This document shows positions 16,335 through 22,439 of a stretch of DNA of 26,912 bases, piece by piece. This DNA is from a virus: the IMG/VR virus record IMGVR_UViG_3300030061_003386, positions 1 to 26,912 of that record; one strand, given 5' to 3'. The notes below the pieces were generated by a model that was not told the DNA's origin, searched no databases, and saw nothing but the letters and a program-made list of their open reading frames with translations. Positions within the stretch are counted from its first letter, which is position 1; each line of letters starts with the position of its first letter. Made by a program: the position numbers and the translations under genes.

Positions 16335-16611
16335 TCTCAGAAATTAATTCTTCTTTTGTTAATGACTCATTTTCAATAATATCCTTAATATCTTCTTGAG
16401 ATTGTTTAATCACTTTAACTATAACCTGTTGTTTGTGTGTAAGTTCAGTAAACGCATTTGTTGTTACATATAATGCTCTAGCCAAGTCATGTGATTTCAT
16501 CTGACCTATTGGCATATCTACAATTACTGCTGATGCACTTTTGATTGAGTTGTAAGGTATTTTTTTTAAATCTTTTAACTGTTTTTTAATATGCGGGTTG
16601 ATTATTACCAT
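16261..16611 (-). CDS. Helical regulator-like protein (116 aa)
   Basis: Begins MVIINPHIKKQLKDLKKIPYN; the body is helical and charged ('GQMKSHDLARALYVTTNAFTELTHKQQVIVKVIKQSQEDIKDIIENESLTKEELISEIRKIVL') and the tail is acidic. The frame is open upstream to 16677, but that extension is only translated operator repeat (a His-Asp run). A TTTATAA box (minus strand, about 16634-16640) lies about 25 nt before the ATG at 16611, so the shorter leaderless start is preferred. The 22-bp palindrome lies just upstream of that box. It might be the protein that binds the palindromes, but no DNA-binding motif is certain. Confidence 0.6.
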   Translation of the reverse strand: MVIINPHIKKQLKDLKKIPYNSIKSASAVIVDMPIGQMKSHDLARALYVTTNAFTELTHKQQVIVKVIKQSQEDIKDIIENESLTKEELISEIRKIVLDPADETHSSEVESSQEKE

Positions 16612-16646
16612 GAAAATATTAAGATAGACTTTGTTATAAAGACTCC

Positions 16647-16668
16647 TATGATCATGATCATGATCATA
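16647..16668. promoter_or_regulatory. 22-bp perfect palindrome (three ATGATC units), operator candidate
   Basis: T followed by ATGATC three times and then ATA reads the same on both strands. It lies immediately upstream of the TATA box of the minus-strand gene starting at 16611, where a bound protein would block or recruit the transcription machinery. Confidence 0.6.
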
Positions 16669-16775
16669 TTTTATCACAAAAAGAGAAAAGTATCTACATA
16701 AGACTTATATTAGACGAATCGCTTAAAAAATTAATTTAATGAGCTAAATATTTTAAATTTTTTAAAATATGACTA

Positions 16776-16785
16776 TATGATCATA
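16776..16785. promoter_or_regulatory. TATGATCATA palindrome, operator candidate
   Basis: A perfect 10-bp palindrome with the same ATGATCAT core as the 22-bp site. The next copy starts 23 bp further on (16799), close to two helical turns. Confidence 0.55.
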
Positions 16786-16798
16786 CTTTATATGAGTA

Positions 16799-16808
16799 TA
16801 TGATCATA
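16799..16808. promoter_or_regulatory. TATGATCATA palindrome, second copy
   Basis: Identical to the copy at 16776-16785. Pairs with it and with the longer site at 16838-16853 in the divergent intergenic region. Confidence 0.55.
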
Positions 16809-16837
16809 GTTTTTAGGCTCATAGTATATAAGTATAG

Positions 16838-16853
16838 TATGATCATGATCATA
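16838..16853. promoter_or_regulatory. 16-bp ATGATC-repeat palindrome upstream of the plus-strand gene
   Basis: TATGATCATGATCATA is a perfect palindrome ending about 16 bp before the TTTAAAT box (about 16870-16876) of the gene starting at 16899. It mirrors the 22-bp site on the other side of the region. Confidence 0.55.
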
Positions 16854-16898
16854 GTCGTGAGTTATAATCTTTAAATTATTGTAAATCCTTTGTTTTTT

Positions 16899-17168
16899 AT
16901 GAAAAAATGGAAGCCGCAGAATTTCAGATTCATAAATCGGGAAGATTCTGACGAAAAGGGAGTATGTTATGAAGAATCTAGACAAACATGGGTAACATTA
17001 CATCATCATATTAGTGAAGATGATTTGATTAATACCTCTGTTGAAGAAAGTCTTCATCAAGCACTATCAATGTGTGGATTGAGTACAATATCAAATTTTG
17101 AACAGGAAGAATGGTTTGTTGAACAGGTGTTTTGGGTTTTAAATGATTGGGTTATTAACGATTCATAA
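16899..17168 (+). CDS. Acidic unknown protein (89 aa)
   Basis: Begins MKKWKPQNFRFINRED; acidic and aromatic ('EESRQTWVTLHHHISEDDLINTSVEESLHQALSMCG', ends 'EEWFVEQVFWVLNDWVIND'). A TTG at 16890 would add three residues, but the ATG at 16899 is about 25 nt from the TTTAAAT box and is preferred. It is controlled by the region carrying the ATGATCAT palindromes. It overlaps the convergent membrane protein by 14 nt. No family recognised; a small acidic inhibitor or regulator is possible. Confidence 0.6.
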   Translation: MKKWKPQNFRFINREDSDEKGVCYEESRQTWVTLHHHISEDDLINTSVEESLHQALSMCGLSTISNFEQEEWFVEQVFWVLNDWVINDS

Positions 17169-17433
17169 ATAATGTATATATTGTTAAAATTATTGGAACT
17201 ACACCGAAGACTATAGCAATTTTTTGCTTTTGTGACATTTTGGCTTTGGTCTTTATGTCCTTTATTGCATCTGAAACTGCCACATGACTATTGTATGAGG
17301 ATTTCAAATCATTGACTTCTTTCTTTAATTCTTCTATTTCTTCTGAAGTTTCAGTATGAAGTTTATTCATAACTCTAAATATATTGTTAATTTGTTCAGT
17401 TATTGAACGGTGAAATTCGTCATTTGAAATCAT
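17155..17433 (-). CDS. Coiled-coil, tail-anchored membrane protein (92 aa)
   Basis: Residues 1-68 are helical with a clear coiled coil ('ETSEEIEELKKEVNDLKSSY'). Residues about 71-90 form a single membrane helix ('KIAIVFGVVPIILTIYTLF'), and the protein ends MNR, so the N-terminal part would face the cytoplasm. A TTTAAATAC box at about 17457-17466 lies about 27 nt upstream of the ATG. Function unknown; a membrane-tethered spacer or assembly factor is possible. Confidence 0.65.
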   Translation of the reverse strand: MISNDEFHRSITEQINNIFRVMNKLHTETSEEIEELKKEVNDLKSSYNSHVAVSDAIKDIKTKAKMSQKQKIAIVFGVVPIILTIYTLFMNR

Positions 17434-17466
17434 GGTATCTTTATAAGTGTATCGGTGTATTTAAAT

Positions 17467-17601
17467 TTAGCAATATCTGTCTAATAATGCCCTACACGAT
17501 TCTGCTCGTCTATCATATATATCCCCTTTTGAAGTAGATTTTTGGGTATATAATTCAAACAGTTTTCTCCATTGATCTTCATGTGGATCTTTTAAAGCCA
17601 T
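17467..17601 (-). CDS. Small unknown protein (44 aa)
   Basis: Reads MALKDPHEDQWRKLFELYTQ and ends RAESCRALLDRYC; helical and charged. A TATTTAAAC-type box (about 17623-17631) is 25 nt or so upstream of the ATG at 17601. Another in-frame ATG at 17607 is possible but closer than usual to that box. The cysteines at the end are notable but not a recognisable motif. Confidence 0.5.
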   Translation of the reverse strand: MALKDPHEDQWRKLFELYTQKSTSKGDIYDRRAESCRALLDRYC

Positions 17602-17641
17602 AAACATTAATATGTAGGCAGATATTTAAACTTATCATAAT

Positions 17642-17728
17642 ATGACTAAACGACTAACCTGCCCAAAATGTAATGCAGATAATCATTTTGGAAATTTAAA
17701 GTGCAAAGAATGTCAGGTTGAACTATGA
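17642..17728 (+). CDS. Micro zinc-ribbon protein (28 aa), first of an overlapping trio
   Basis: MTKRLTCPKCNADNHF followed by 'LKCKECQVEL': a CPKC/CKEC zinc ribbon reduced to its metal-binding core. Its TGA overlaps the next ATG as ATGA. A possible TATA element lies near 17605-17613. Confidence 0.6.
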   Translation: MTKRLTCPKCNADNHFGNLKCKECQVEL

Positions 17729-17880
17729 ATTACTGTCCTTCATGTGGTTCATCAACTGAAAAAGCAGAATCTTCTGAAAGAGAAGATGAGGGATACCCTG
17801 ATGTATATTTCTTAGATATTGTTTTATTATGCACTAATTGTAATTTAGGCTGGAATTGTATAGGAACTAAAAAGAAATGA
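17725..17880 (+). CDS. Micro zinc-ribbon protein (51 aa), second of the trio
   Basis: MNYCPSCGSSTEKAESS, an acidic middle, then 'DIVLLCTNCNLGWNC': CPSC and CTNC pairs form a zinc ribbon. Start and stop overlap the neighbours as ATGA on both sides, so it is co-translated with them. Confidence 0.65.
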   Translation: MNYCPSCGSSTEKAESSEREDEGYPDVYFLDIVLLCTNCNLGWNCIGTKKK

Positions 17881-18137
17881 TAACTAGAGGCTGTATAAGT
17901 TGTAAGAAATTATTTGAGTATGAGGGGGAAATGGGTGTAGGTAGAGGAACAATGAGTAGAAAGTATTGTGATCAATGTAAATTATTAAAACGTAGAAATG
18001 AACATAGAATATATTCTTTAAAATATAGTGAAAAAAATAGAGAAGAAATTAGAAGAAAAGCACGTTTAAAATATAGAATTAAAAATCCAGTAGTAGTACG
18101 AAGAAGATATGAATATTTAAATAACACTATAAATTAG
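17877..18137 (+). CDS. Zinc-ribbon protein with basic helical tail (86 aa), third of the trio
   Basis: Residues 1-40 carry CISC and CDQC (zinc ribbon). From residue 41 on it is strongly basic and helical ('KRRNEHRIYSLKYSEKNREEIRRKARLKYRIKNP'), a pattern seen in DNA-binding helices attached to HNH and other viral endonucleases, though no HNH catalytic site is present. DNA or RNA binding is likely. The start overlaps the previous stop as ATGA. Confidence 0.65.
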   Translation: MITRGCISCKKLFEYEGEMGVGRGTMSRKYCDQCKLLKRRNEHRIYSLKYSEKNREEIRRKARLKYRIKNPVVVRRRYEYLNNTIN

Positions 18138-18144
18138 TTTATAT

Positions 18145-18399
18145 ATGGGATTAAGGAATACCATATTAGAAGACGGTTTACAAATGCTATTGGATCAATG
18201 TCCTTACATAGTATTAGACTCACGTTCAATTAAATTAATTATAGAGTCAGGAGATTTTAATCAGGTAATTTCTGAATATAATGCATCACCCCAATTAGAA
18301 GACGTAGGCATAGATGTTACAACAAGTGAGGGTAAATTAGATAAGATCAAAAAAATTACAAAGAGAAAGCCAAGAAAGAAAAAACAGGCAGAAGATTGA
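18145..18399 (+). CDS. Small protein with basic C-terminus (84 aa)
   Basis: Begins MGLRNTILEDGLQMLLDQCP, then 'IVLDSRSIKLIIESGDFNQVISEYNAS'; the last 15 residues are Lys/Arg-rich ('KKITKRKPRKKKQAED'), suggesting nucleic-acid contact. An ATATTTAAAT box at about 18113-18122 lies about 26 nt upstream, inside the end of the preceding gene. Family not recognised. Confidence 0.6.
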   Translation: MGLRNTILEDGLQMLLDQCPYIVLDSRSIKLIIESGDFNQVISEYNASPQLEDVGIDVTTSEGKLDKIKKITKRKPRKKKQAED

Positions 18400-18436
18400 T
18401 AATTTAGTTTATATACTATAATTTTAAACCACAAAT

Positions 18437-18619
18437 ATGAGTTATGTAGAATTTACTGCTAAGAACTTATCCCGTATGCTAAGTATAATGAGTGACTACT
18501 TTGGGAGTAAAGAAATGAGTGAAGATGATGTAGAATTACGAAAGAAATTAGAAGTAATGCATAAAGCCGAAATAGAATGGCAAAAGGAACAAGAGCAAGA
18601 AGAAAATAATGAAGATTAA
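18437..18619 (+). CDS. Small acidic helical protein (60 aa)
   Basis: MSYVEFTAKNLSRMLSIMSD followed by a charged helix ending 'EWQKEQEQEENNED'. A TTTATATAC box (about 18405-18413) lies about 27 nt before the ATG. Function unknown. Confidence 0.55.
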   Translation: MSYVEFTAKNLSRMLSIMSDYFGSKEMSEDDVELRKKLEVMHKAEIEWQKEQEQEENNED

Positions 18620-18622
18620 ATA

Positions 18623-18686
18623 GTGGCGTGAGAGCCACAAGTTATCCTGCCGGTTTTGGCGGAATTGGCGTATTTGCACACACCAC
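18623..18686 (+). other. G+C-rich, fold-prone segment; possible structured RNA or 3' UTR element
   Basis: Stands out as G+C-rich in an A+T-rich region. Closing arms GTGGCGTG (18623-18630) and CACACCAC (18679-18686) pair at 7 of 8 positions. Inside, CTGCC/GGCGG (18647-18651/18658-18662) forms a hairpin with a 6-nt loop. An alternative GTGGC/GCCAC hairpin uses 18623-18627 and 18634-18638. No promoter was obvious just upstream, so it may be the 3' end of the preceding mRNA. Confidence 0.35.
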
Positions 18687-18721
18687 AAAAATTTATATAT
18701 GATGAGAACTATATTAATATT

Positions 18722-18820
18722 ATGTCTTCTGCGGACACAAGCCCGTGTATCAACTGTGATACACTAGTTCATTTATGCAAACAATGTCCTACCTGTGGTA
18801 TCAACGATTGTTTTAGTTGA
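18722..18820 (+). CDS. Cysteine-rich microprotein (32 aa)
   Basis: MSSADTSPCINCDTLVHLCK followed by 'CPTCGINDCFS'. It has seven cysteines in 32 residues, including CINC and CPTC pairs, consistent with one or two zinc sites. A TTTATATATG box (18691-18700) is 26 nt or so before the ATG. Confidence 0.6.
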   Translation: MSSADTSPCINCDTLVHLCKQCPTCGINDCFS

Positions 18821-18876
18821 TTCCATTTTTTTCTTTTTTAGATAGATTTATATTACTAAAGATATATTAATGTAAT

Positions 18877-19533
18877 ATGAAACCCATAATAATCATATTA
18901 GCATTAGTACCTTTTGTATTAACTGCTTATGCCGAAGCACCAAGTCATGTTGATGTTTATGATTATCCCTTTAACATTACCTTGTTAGAGGGGGGTAATT
19001 TTACACTTTACAACACTAACGGAACATCAAACATTAACATGGTTAGTCATGGATGGTTTGATGCAGTAGCACCAGCAGGGGGATCAGTAACAGTTCAATT
19101 ACCAGCAGATAAATTCTTTGCAGATACTTACTATGTTCAAGATGTAATGAATGATAGTATTAGTACAATTACAATAGAAAAACCTACCCCCGTTTATGTA
19201 CCACCTACTCCTAGTTTTATTTCAATATCAAATGGAACAAGTGATACATTTGATCCAATAGTTCAACCAACTGCACCACCTGTTTATGCTGAAACTGTGG
19301 ATGAGCCAACTGACATGACAACTTACAATGATCTTATGGTAATACCACCACCAATTCCGTACTGTGACAATGATCCAGAATGGTGTGCAGAGTTGGAAAG
19401 ATTGGAACAGATTAATGCAACTTCAAATGAAACCACAGTTGTAATAGAATCAGATTCTAATATAGAGGTATTAAACCTAAGACTTCAGATACTCAAAGTC
19501 ATTGAGAATATATTCAAGATAGTATTGCAATAA
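18877..19533 (+). CDS. Secreted protein with degenerate cupredoxin-like domain (218 aa)
   Basis: Residues 1-19 are a signal peptide (MKPIIIILALVPFVLTAYA). Residues about 25-100 follow the plastocyanin-like strand order: 'FNITLLEGGNFTLYNTNG', 'NMVSHGWFDAVAPAGGSVTVQLPADKF', 'DTYYVQDVMNDSISTITI'. A His in 'VSH' aligns with the first copper ligand, but the C-terminal Cys-His-Met ligands are absent. A Pro/Thr-rich linker follows, then 'YCDNDPEWCAEL' and a hydrophobic helix at the C-terminus. At least seven N-x-S/T sites suggest glycosylation. A TTTATATTAC box (18846-18855) precedes it. It may act on the cell surface or virion, and copper binding is unlikely. Confidence 0.6.
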   Translation: MKPIIIILALVPFVLTAYAEAPSHVDVYDYPFNITLLEGGNFTLYNTNGTSNINMVSHGWFDAVAPAGGSVTVQLPADKFFADTYYVQDVMNDSISTITIEKPTPVYVPPTPSFISISNGTSDTFDPIVQPTAPPVYAETVDEPTDMTTYNDLMVIPPPIPYCDNDPEWCAELERLEQINATSNETTVVIESDSNIEVLNLRLQILKVIENIFKIVLQ

Positions 19534-19569
19534 TATATCATATAAAATATACCCACATATATATTTATA

Positions 19570-19690
19570 TAATATATCCCTCTTGATGTATTTCAACCAA
19601 GAGGGGAAATGTGTTAAAGAGTTTATATCTCCAACACGCATGAACTCTCTGACTCTCTAAAGGTCATTGAGAATTTAAAACAGTATGTTA
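19570..19690 (+). ncRNA. Candidate small structured RNA or leader region
   Basis: A TATAAAA box at about 19542-19548 is not followed by an ORF. Downstream, CCCTCTTG (19578-19585) and CAAGAGGG (19598-19605) form a perfect 8-bp hairpin. AGAGTT/AACTCT (19618-19623/19643-19648) and GTGTT/AACAC (19611-19615/19633-19637) can form alternative stems. The segment ends before the TATA box of the next gene. Expression is not proven. Confidence 0.35.
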
Positions 19691-19755
19691 TAAAGTTAAT
19701 TTTGGCAAAGTCTTTTTGCAAAGTTTATATTGTGTGAATCTGTTACTACTGTATT

Positions 19756-19854
19756 ATGGAATGTCCACAATGCGAAGATGGCGGAATGGTAGTTAATTCC
19801 GGTGGCTGTCACACTTGTATGAGTTGCTCTTGGAGTGCCTGTCCTTCAGGCTAA
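19756..19854 (+). CDS. Micro zinc ribbon resembling the C-terminus of ribonucleotide reductase (32 aa)
   Basis: MECPQCEDGGMVVNSGGCHT followed by 'CMSCSWSACPSG'. The spacing CPxC...GCxxCxxCxWSxC closely follows the C-terminal zinc ribbon of B12-dependent ribonucleotide reductases ('GC..C..CG.S.C'), here as a separate gene. In those enzymes the C-terminal Cys help shuttle reducing power. Whether this protein partners a reductase is unknown. A TTTATATTG box (19725-19733) lies about 27 nt upstream of the ATG. Confidence 0.6.
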   Translation: MECPQCEDGGMVVNSGGCHTCMSCSWSACPSG

Positions 19855-19950
19855 TAGATAGATTTATATAAATACTATATTTTTATTTTTTTTAATTCTT
19901 ACCCCTTTTTTGGGAAAGGTTTATAATACCAAAACATATCTCACTATCCA

Positions 19951-20901
19951 ATGACGACAAAAGCATTAGCATTAGTTGCATTTCTAGCAATAGGTGTAAC
20001 TTTTGCATACGCAGAAGAATCAACAGTTCAAGTGCCATTTGACTATCATGGTCAATCTTGTTGGCTAGAATCTGACACAATCTATCAATGTACTTGGGAA
20101 GGTGTAATCAACCCATTGACAGTTGAGGAACTTGAATTATTTCAAGATGTATTAACTGAGGAACAATATGAAGCAGAGTTAGAAAAACTCACAGCAGTTC
20201 CAGAAGTTGTTGAGTTTGTAGATAACAGAACTCCTGAAGAAAAATTAATTGAGAAACTTCAATTAAAATTATATCGGGGTGAAGCAGATGCAACAGAAGC
20301 AACACATCTTAGATTGTTAAAACAACTCTCTGAATGTCAACGTGGGCTTGGTAATAGTGCAGCTGTCCAAGACAGAACTTCATTTGTTATCTCTGAATTT
20401 ACTTACGGTAAATACAACAACATAGAGATTAAAGGACAAATAGGAGATCTTTTGATGGCTATCCAAGAATGTCAAGCACAAAATACATTGGAGCATTATG
20501 TGTTATCAGAAGCTGATGGCAACTTTGCTAGAGCAGATGCTATGGGCATAGGCAACATTGACCATCTCGCAGTATGGGAAGGACAACAAGCAATCGACTT
20601 TGAATTATATACAAAAAATTCAGATAGATATGACTTAGATCCAATATGTAATTCTCATTTGTTTGCTGACACACACAAAGTCCAAATGGGTTGTGAAGAT
20701 GTATATGAGTACGAGGGAAAGACCAATGTTAATCCTAAAGGCTACATAACATATTACTCAGATGCAAATACACAGTATCAAAAATACTTGCAAGAGAATT
20801 GGAGATATGCAACTGCTGAACACAAACAACTAGAGGAACAAATAGCACAACCTGTATTACAGGAAATGCTTGAAGAAAATAGTTGGTACAATAGGGAATA
20901 A
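19951..20901 (+). CDS. Secreted protein of unknown function (316 aa)
   Basis: Residues 1-21 are a signal peptide (MTTKALALVAFLAIGVTFAYA). The mature protein begins 'EESTVQVPFDYHGQSCWLESDTIYQCTWEGVINPLTVEELELFQDVLTEEQYEAEL', which I associate with secreted proteins of ammonia-oxidising archaea, from memory. The rest is helical with scattered Cys ('LSECQRGLGN', 'AIQECQAQ', 'DPICNSHLF', 'MGCEDVYEYEG'), so disulfides are likely outside the cell. A GGTTTATAATACC box (about 19918-19929) lies about 27 nt before the ATG, and a T-run terminator follows. A host-derived surface protein is a reasonable guess. Confidence 0.6.
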   Translation: MTTKALALVAFLAIGVTFAYAEESTVQVPFDYHGQSCWLESDTIYQCTWEGVINPLTVEELELFQDVLTEEQYEAELEKLTAVPEVVEFVDNRTPEEKLIEKLQLKLYRGEADATEATHLRLLKQLSECQRGLGNSAAVQDRTSFVISEFTYGKYNNIEIKGQIGDLLMAIQECQAQNTLEHYVLSEADGNFARADAMGIGNIDHLAVWEGQQAIDFELYTKNSDRYDLDPICNSHLFADTHKVQMGCEDVYEYEGKTNVNPKGYITYYSDANTQYQKYLQENWRYATAEHKQLEEQIAQPVLQEMLEENSWYNRE

Positions 20902-20905
20902 CCCC

Positions 20906-20919
20906 TTTTTTTCTTTTTT
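20906..20919 (+). terminator. T-run terminator after the secreted protein gene
   Basis: TTTTTTTCTTTTTT follows the stop codon within 5 nt, the usual form of an archaeal terminator. Confidence 0.6.
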
Positions 20920-20954
20920 GTTACATTTATATAACGTATTGACTTTGACATATC

Positions 20955-21089
20955 ATGGATGAAAACTGTAAGAGTTGTAGAGAAGTGGCGGGGTTACTTG
21001 TTAATTCCAGTACCGTAATCTATGCTCGGGAAAATAATAGTAAAATATTATGTAGAAAGAACCACGTTGTTTTCGATGGCTCTGATTAA
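20955..21089 (+). CDS. Micro zinc-binding protein (44 aa)
   Basis: MDENCKSCREVAGLLVNSST with CKSC, then 'KILCRKNHVVFDGSD'; a Cys and His about 25 residues later complete a likely C2-C-H site. A TTTATATAAC box (about 20926-20935) lies about 25 nt upstream. Function unknown. Confidence 0.6.
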   Translation: MDENCKSCREVAGLLVNSSTVIYARENNSKILCRKNHVVFDGSD

Positions 21090-21101
21090 AAAATAGTCTT
21101 C

Positions 21102-21135
21102 GGCTGGTATGACGTATCTACGTTCTTTACCAACC
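21102..21135 (+). terminator. Hairpin after the 44-aa gene
   Basis: GGCTGGTA (21102-21109) and TACCAACC (21128-21135) pair at 7 of 8 positions. Inside, ACGTA and TACGT form an inner stem. No T-run follows directly, so it may be an RNA 3'-end stabiliser rather than a terminator. Confidence 0.35.
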
Positions 21136-21227
21136 TATTCCGGAATGGTATATACCTATGATATATAATGATACCTAATATATAAAGGTTATGTAAACTC
21201 TATATACTATGTTCATAGATATTCATT

Positions 21228-21404
21228 ATGATTGAATCAATTCGAAATTTTATAGGCGGTCTTATAAAGTCCTTCAGCGGGAAAGACTACTTGAGGGAAA
21301 TCTACCAATGTGAAAAATGCGGAAGACCTTCGTTTACAAATGTGTGTCAGTTCTGTGAAACTACTGAGGCATACAGAAAATACTATGATAAGAAAAAGGA
21401 TTAA
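21228..21404 (+). CDS. Zinc-ribbon microprotein (58 aa)
   Basis: MIESIRNFIGGLIKSFSGKD, then 'YQCEKCGRPSFTNVCQFCETTEAYRKYYDKKKD'. CEKC and CQFC form one zinc ribbon after an amphipathic N-terminal helix that might contact a membrane or partner protein. A CTATATACTA box (21199-21208) lies about 24 nt before the ATG. Its 3' end overlaps the convergent zinc-ribbon gene by 4 nt. Confidence 0.65.
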   Translation: MIESIRNFIGGLIKSFSGKDYLREIYQCEKCGRPSFTNVCQFCETTEAYRKYYDKKKD

Positions 21405-21592
21405 TACCTACCTTGTTTTTCGGCAGAATAGTGTCTTTTGCCATGAGTCCTGAATCTAGAATGAGAACGTGTTATATGATTACAATCAGGACATCTGAGT
21501 GGCTTACCCTCTATCCAAATACTGCACTTATGACACCAATTATGTGTTTCATATTGCGATTGATCTCTTTTTTCGCCCTTGACTCCAGCCAT
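21401..21592 (-). CDS. Zinc-ribbon microprotein with basic C-terminus (63 aa)
   Basis: MAGVKGEKRDQSQYETHNW, then 'CHKCSIWIEGKPLRCPDCNH' and a basic tail ('RSHSRFRTHGKRHYSAEKQGRY'). CHKC/CPDC form a zinc ribbon, and the tail suggests nucleic-acid binding. The frame is open to an ATG at 21613, but a GTTATAAC box at about 21620-21628 fits the start at 21592 better than the start 11 nt away. It is convergent with the preceding gene. Confidence 0.6.
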   Translation of the reverse strand: MAGVKGEKRDQSQYETHNWCHKCSIWIEGKPLRCPDCNHITRSHSRFRTHGKRHYSAEKQGRY

Positions 21593-21673
21593 GCCTAACC
21601 AATAATACACCATGTTATAACTCTTTCGAGCCTGATTGAAACAGTTATATTACACTAGTAGTTTTATTATAAT

Positions 21674-22075
21674 ATGCCAATGGATGTTATGGATAAACAA
21701 CAGATGATGGAAAAATTATATGATGATTATTTTGAAAATAAAGAATGGTGGGTGTTTTTAACACCACATAATGCAAATAGTTTTATGGTAGATTTAGAGG
21801 ATAAATATTTTTCAGGTTCTAATGGTAAATATTTTCATGCAATAATATATCACCCATACGGAGCAATATATATGGCTAAAAAATCACATATAACTAGAAA
21901 ACAAATAAACCAAGTATTTCATAATACTTCTAAAAGTCCTGATGTACCTAATGCAAATACAGGGGATTGTTTTCTTATGACTATGGAAGACTCTGATAAA
22001 GAACGTGATGAAATGTTTTATGCAGATGTTATGTATGGATTACAGGATGTTTTACAAATAAGAAATGGAAAATAA
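21674..22075 (+). CDS. Unknown acidic protein (133 aa)
   Basis: Begins MPMDVMDKQQMMEKLYDDYF and continues 'NKEWWVFLTPHNANSFMVDLEDKYFSGSNGKYFHAIIYHPYGAIYMAKKSHITRKQINQVFHN'. The mixed alpha/beta pattern with several aromatic and His residues could be an enzyme or anti-host protein, but I see no known catalytic motif. An ATATTACAC box at about 21648-21656 lies roughly 22 nt upstream. In-frame ATGs at codons 3 and 6 are alternative starts. Function unknown. Confidence 0.6.
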   Translation: MPMDVMDKQQMMEKLYDDYFENKEWWVFLTPHNANSFMVDLEDKYFSGSNGKYFHAIIYHPYGAIYMAKKSHITRKQINQVFHNTSKSPDVPNANTGDCFLMTMEDSDKERDEMFYADVMYGLQDVLQIRNGK

Positions 22076-22107
22076 ACATTTATATATGGGGGTAAATTAA
22101 ATTAAGC

Positions 22108-22160
22108 AAGGGGTTGGTAGCACCTGTGCGATGCCAAGAGTATCTCAAAGTCTACCAAAA
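22108..22160 (+). ncRNA. Candidate compact structured RNA
   Basis: A TTTATATATG box (about 22079-22088) directly follows the preceding stop codon, but only a 10-codon frame comes after it. From the expected start near 22108, TTGGTAG (22114-22120) and CTACCAA (22152-22158) close a perfect 7-bp stem. Inside are CAC/GTG and GAG/CTC mini-stems, giving a three-way-junction shape. It lies between convergent genes. Expression is not proven. Confidence 0.4.
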
Positions 22161-22177
22161 TAAATTAAAGTCTTAAA

Positions 22178-22327
22178 TTACCAATAACTTCCTTTATCAG
22201 AACAATCTAAATGGCTACCACAATTCGGACAGATCATGTGACAGGCGGTAAACTTGTTCATGGTAGTTTCGCACCGTGGACATACTATTTCCTTACAATC
22301 GTCACAGGTGTGGTATATCTTAGTCAT
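22178..22327 (-). CDS. Cysteine-rich zinc protein (49 aa), third of a minus-strand trio
   Basis: MTKIYHTCDDCKEIVCPRCE, then 'NKFTACHMICPNCGSHLDCSDKGSYW'. CDDC, CPRC and CPNC pairs plus two more Cys suggest two zinc sites. Its start overlaps the end of the upstream gene by 8 nt, so it is co-translated with it. The longer plus-strand frame over this region is a shadow. Confidence 0.65.
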   Translation of the reverse strand: MTKIYHTCDDCKEIVCPRCETTMNKFTACHMICPNCGSHLDCSDKGSYW

Positions 22328-22439
22328 GTTTCAAGTCTTCGACCACCCTGCATTTTAGGCATAATGTTGCACCCTCAATTAGTTCAGTTTTGCAGTTTGA
22401 TTCATAACACTTGTGGCAAAGCCCGATAAATGTTGTCAT
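22320..22439 (-). CDS. Micro zinc-ribbon protein (39 aa), second of the trio
   Basis: MTTFIGLCHKCYESNCKTEL, then 'GATLCLKCRVVEDLKHD'. CHKC and CLKC form a zinc ribbon. The ATG overlaps the previous stop as TAATG. Confidence 0.6.
   Translation of the reverse strand: MTTFIGLCHKCYESNCKTELIEGATLCLKCRVVEDLKHD

Noticed and set aside
16612-16677. N-terminal extension (His-Asp run) of the gene at 16261
   Set aside because: It is a translation of the ATGATC operator repeat and lies upstream of the predicted leaderless start.
16647-16853. CRISPR array
   Set aside because: The repeated ATGATC units are too short and palindromic with no regular spacers; they fit operators instead.
16788-16985. 65-codon minus-strand frame across the operator region
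   Set aside because: Contains operator repeats and overlaps the promoter and start of the plus-strand gene at 16899.
18623-18686. tRNA gene
   Set aside because: The stems do not form a cloverleaf and no T-loop or anticodon arm could be found.
18877-19533. Functional copper plastocyanin
   Set aside because: The Cys-His-Met ligand cluster expected near the end of the domain is missing.
22211-22429. 72-codon plus-strand open frame
   Set aside because: It lies opposite two chained Cys-rich minus-strand genes with good starts and overlaps; its own sequence has no sensible motif.
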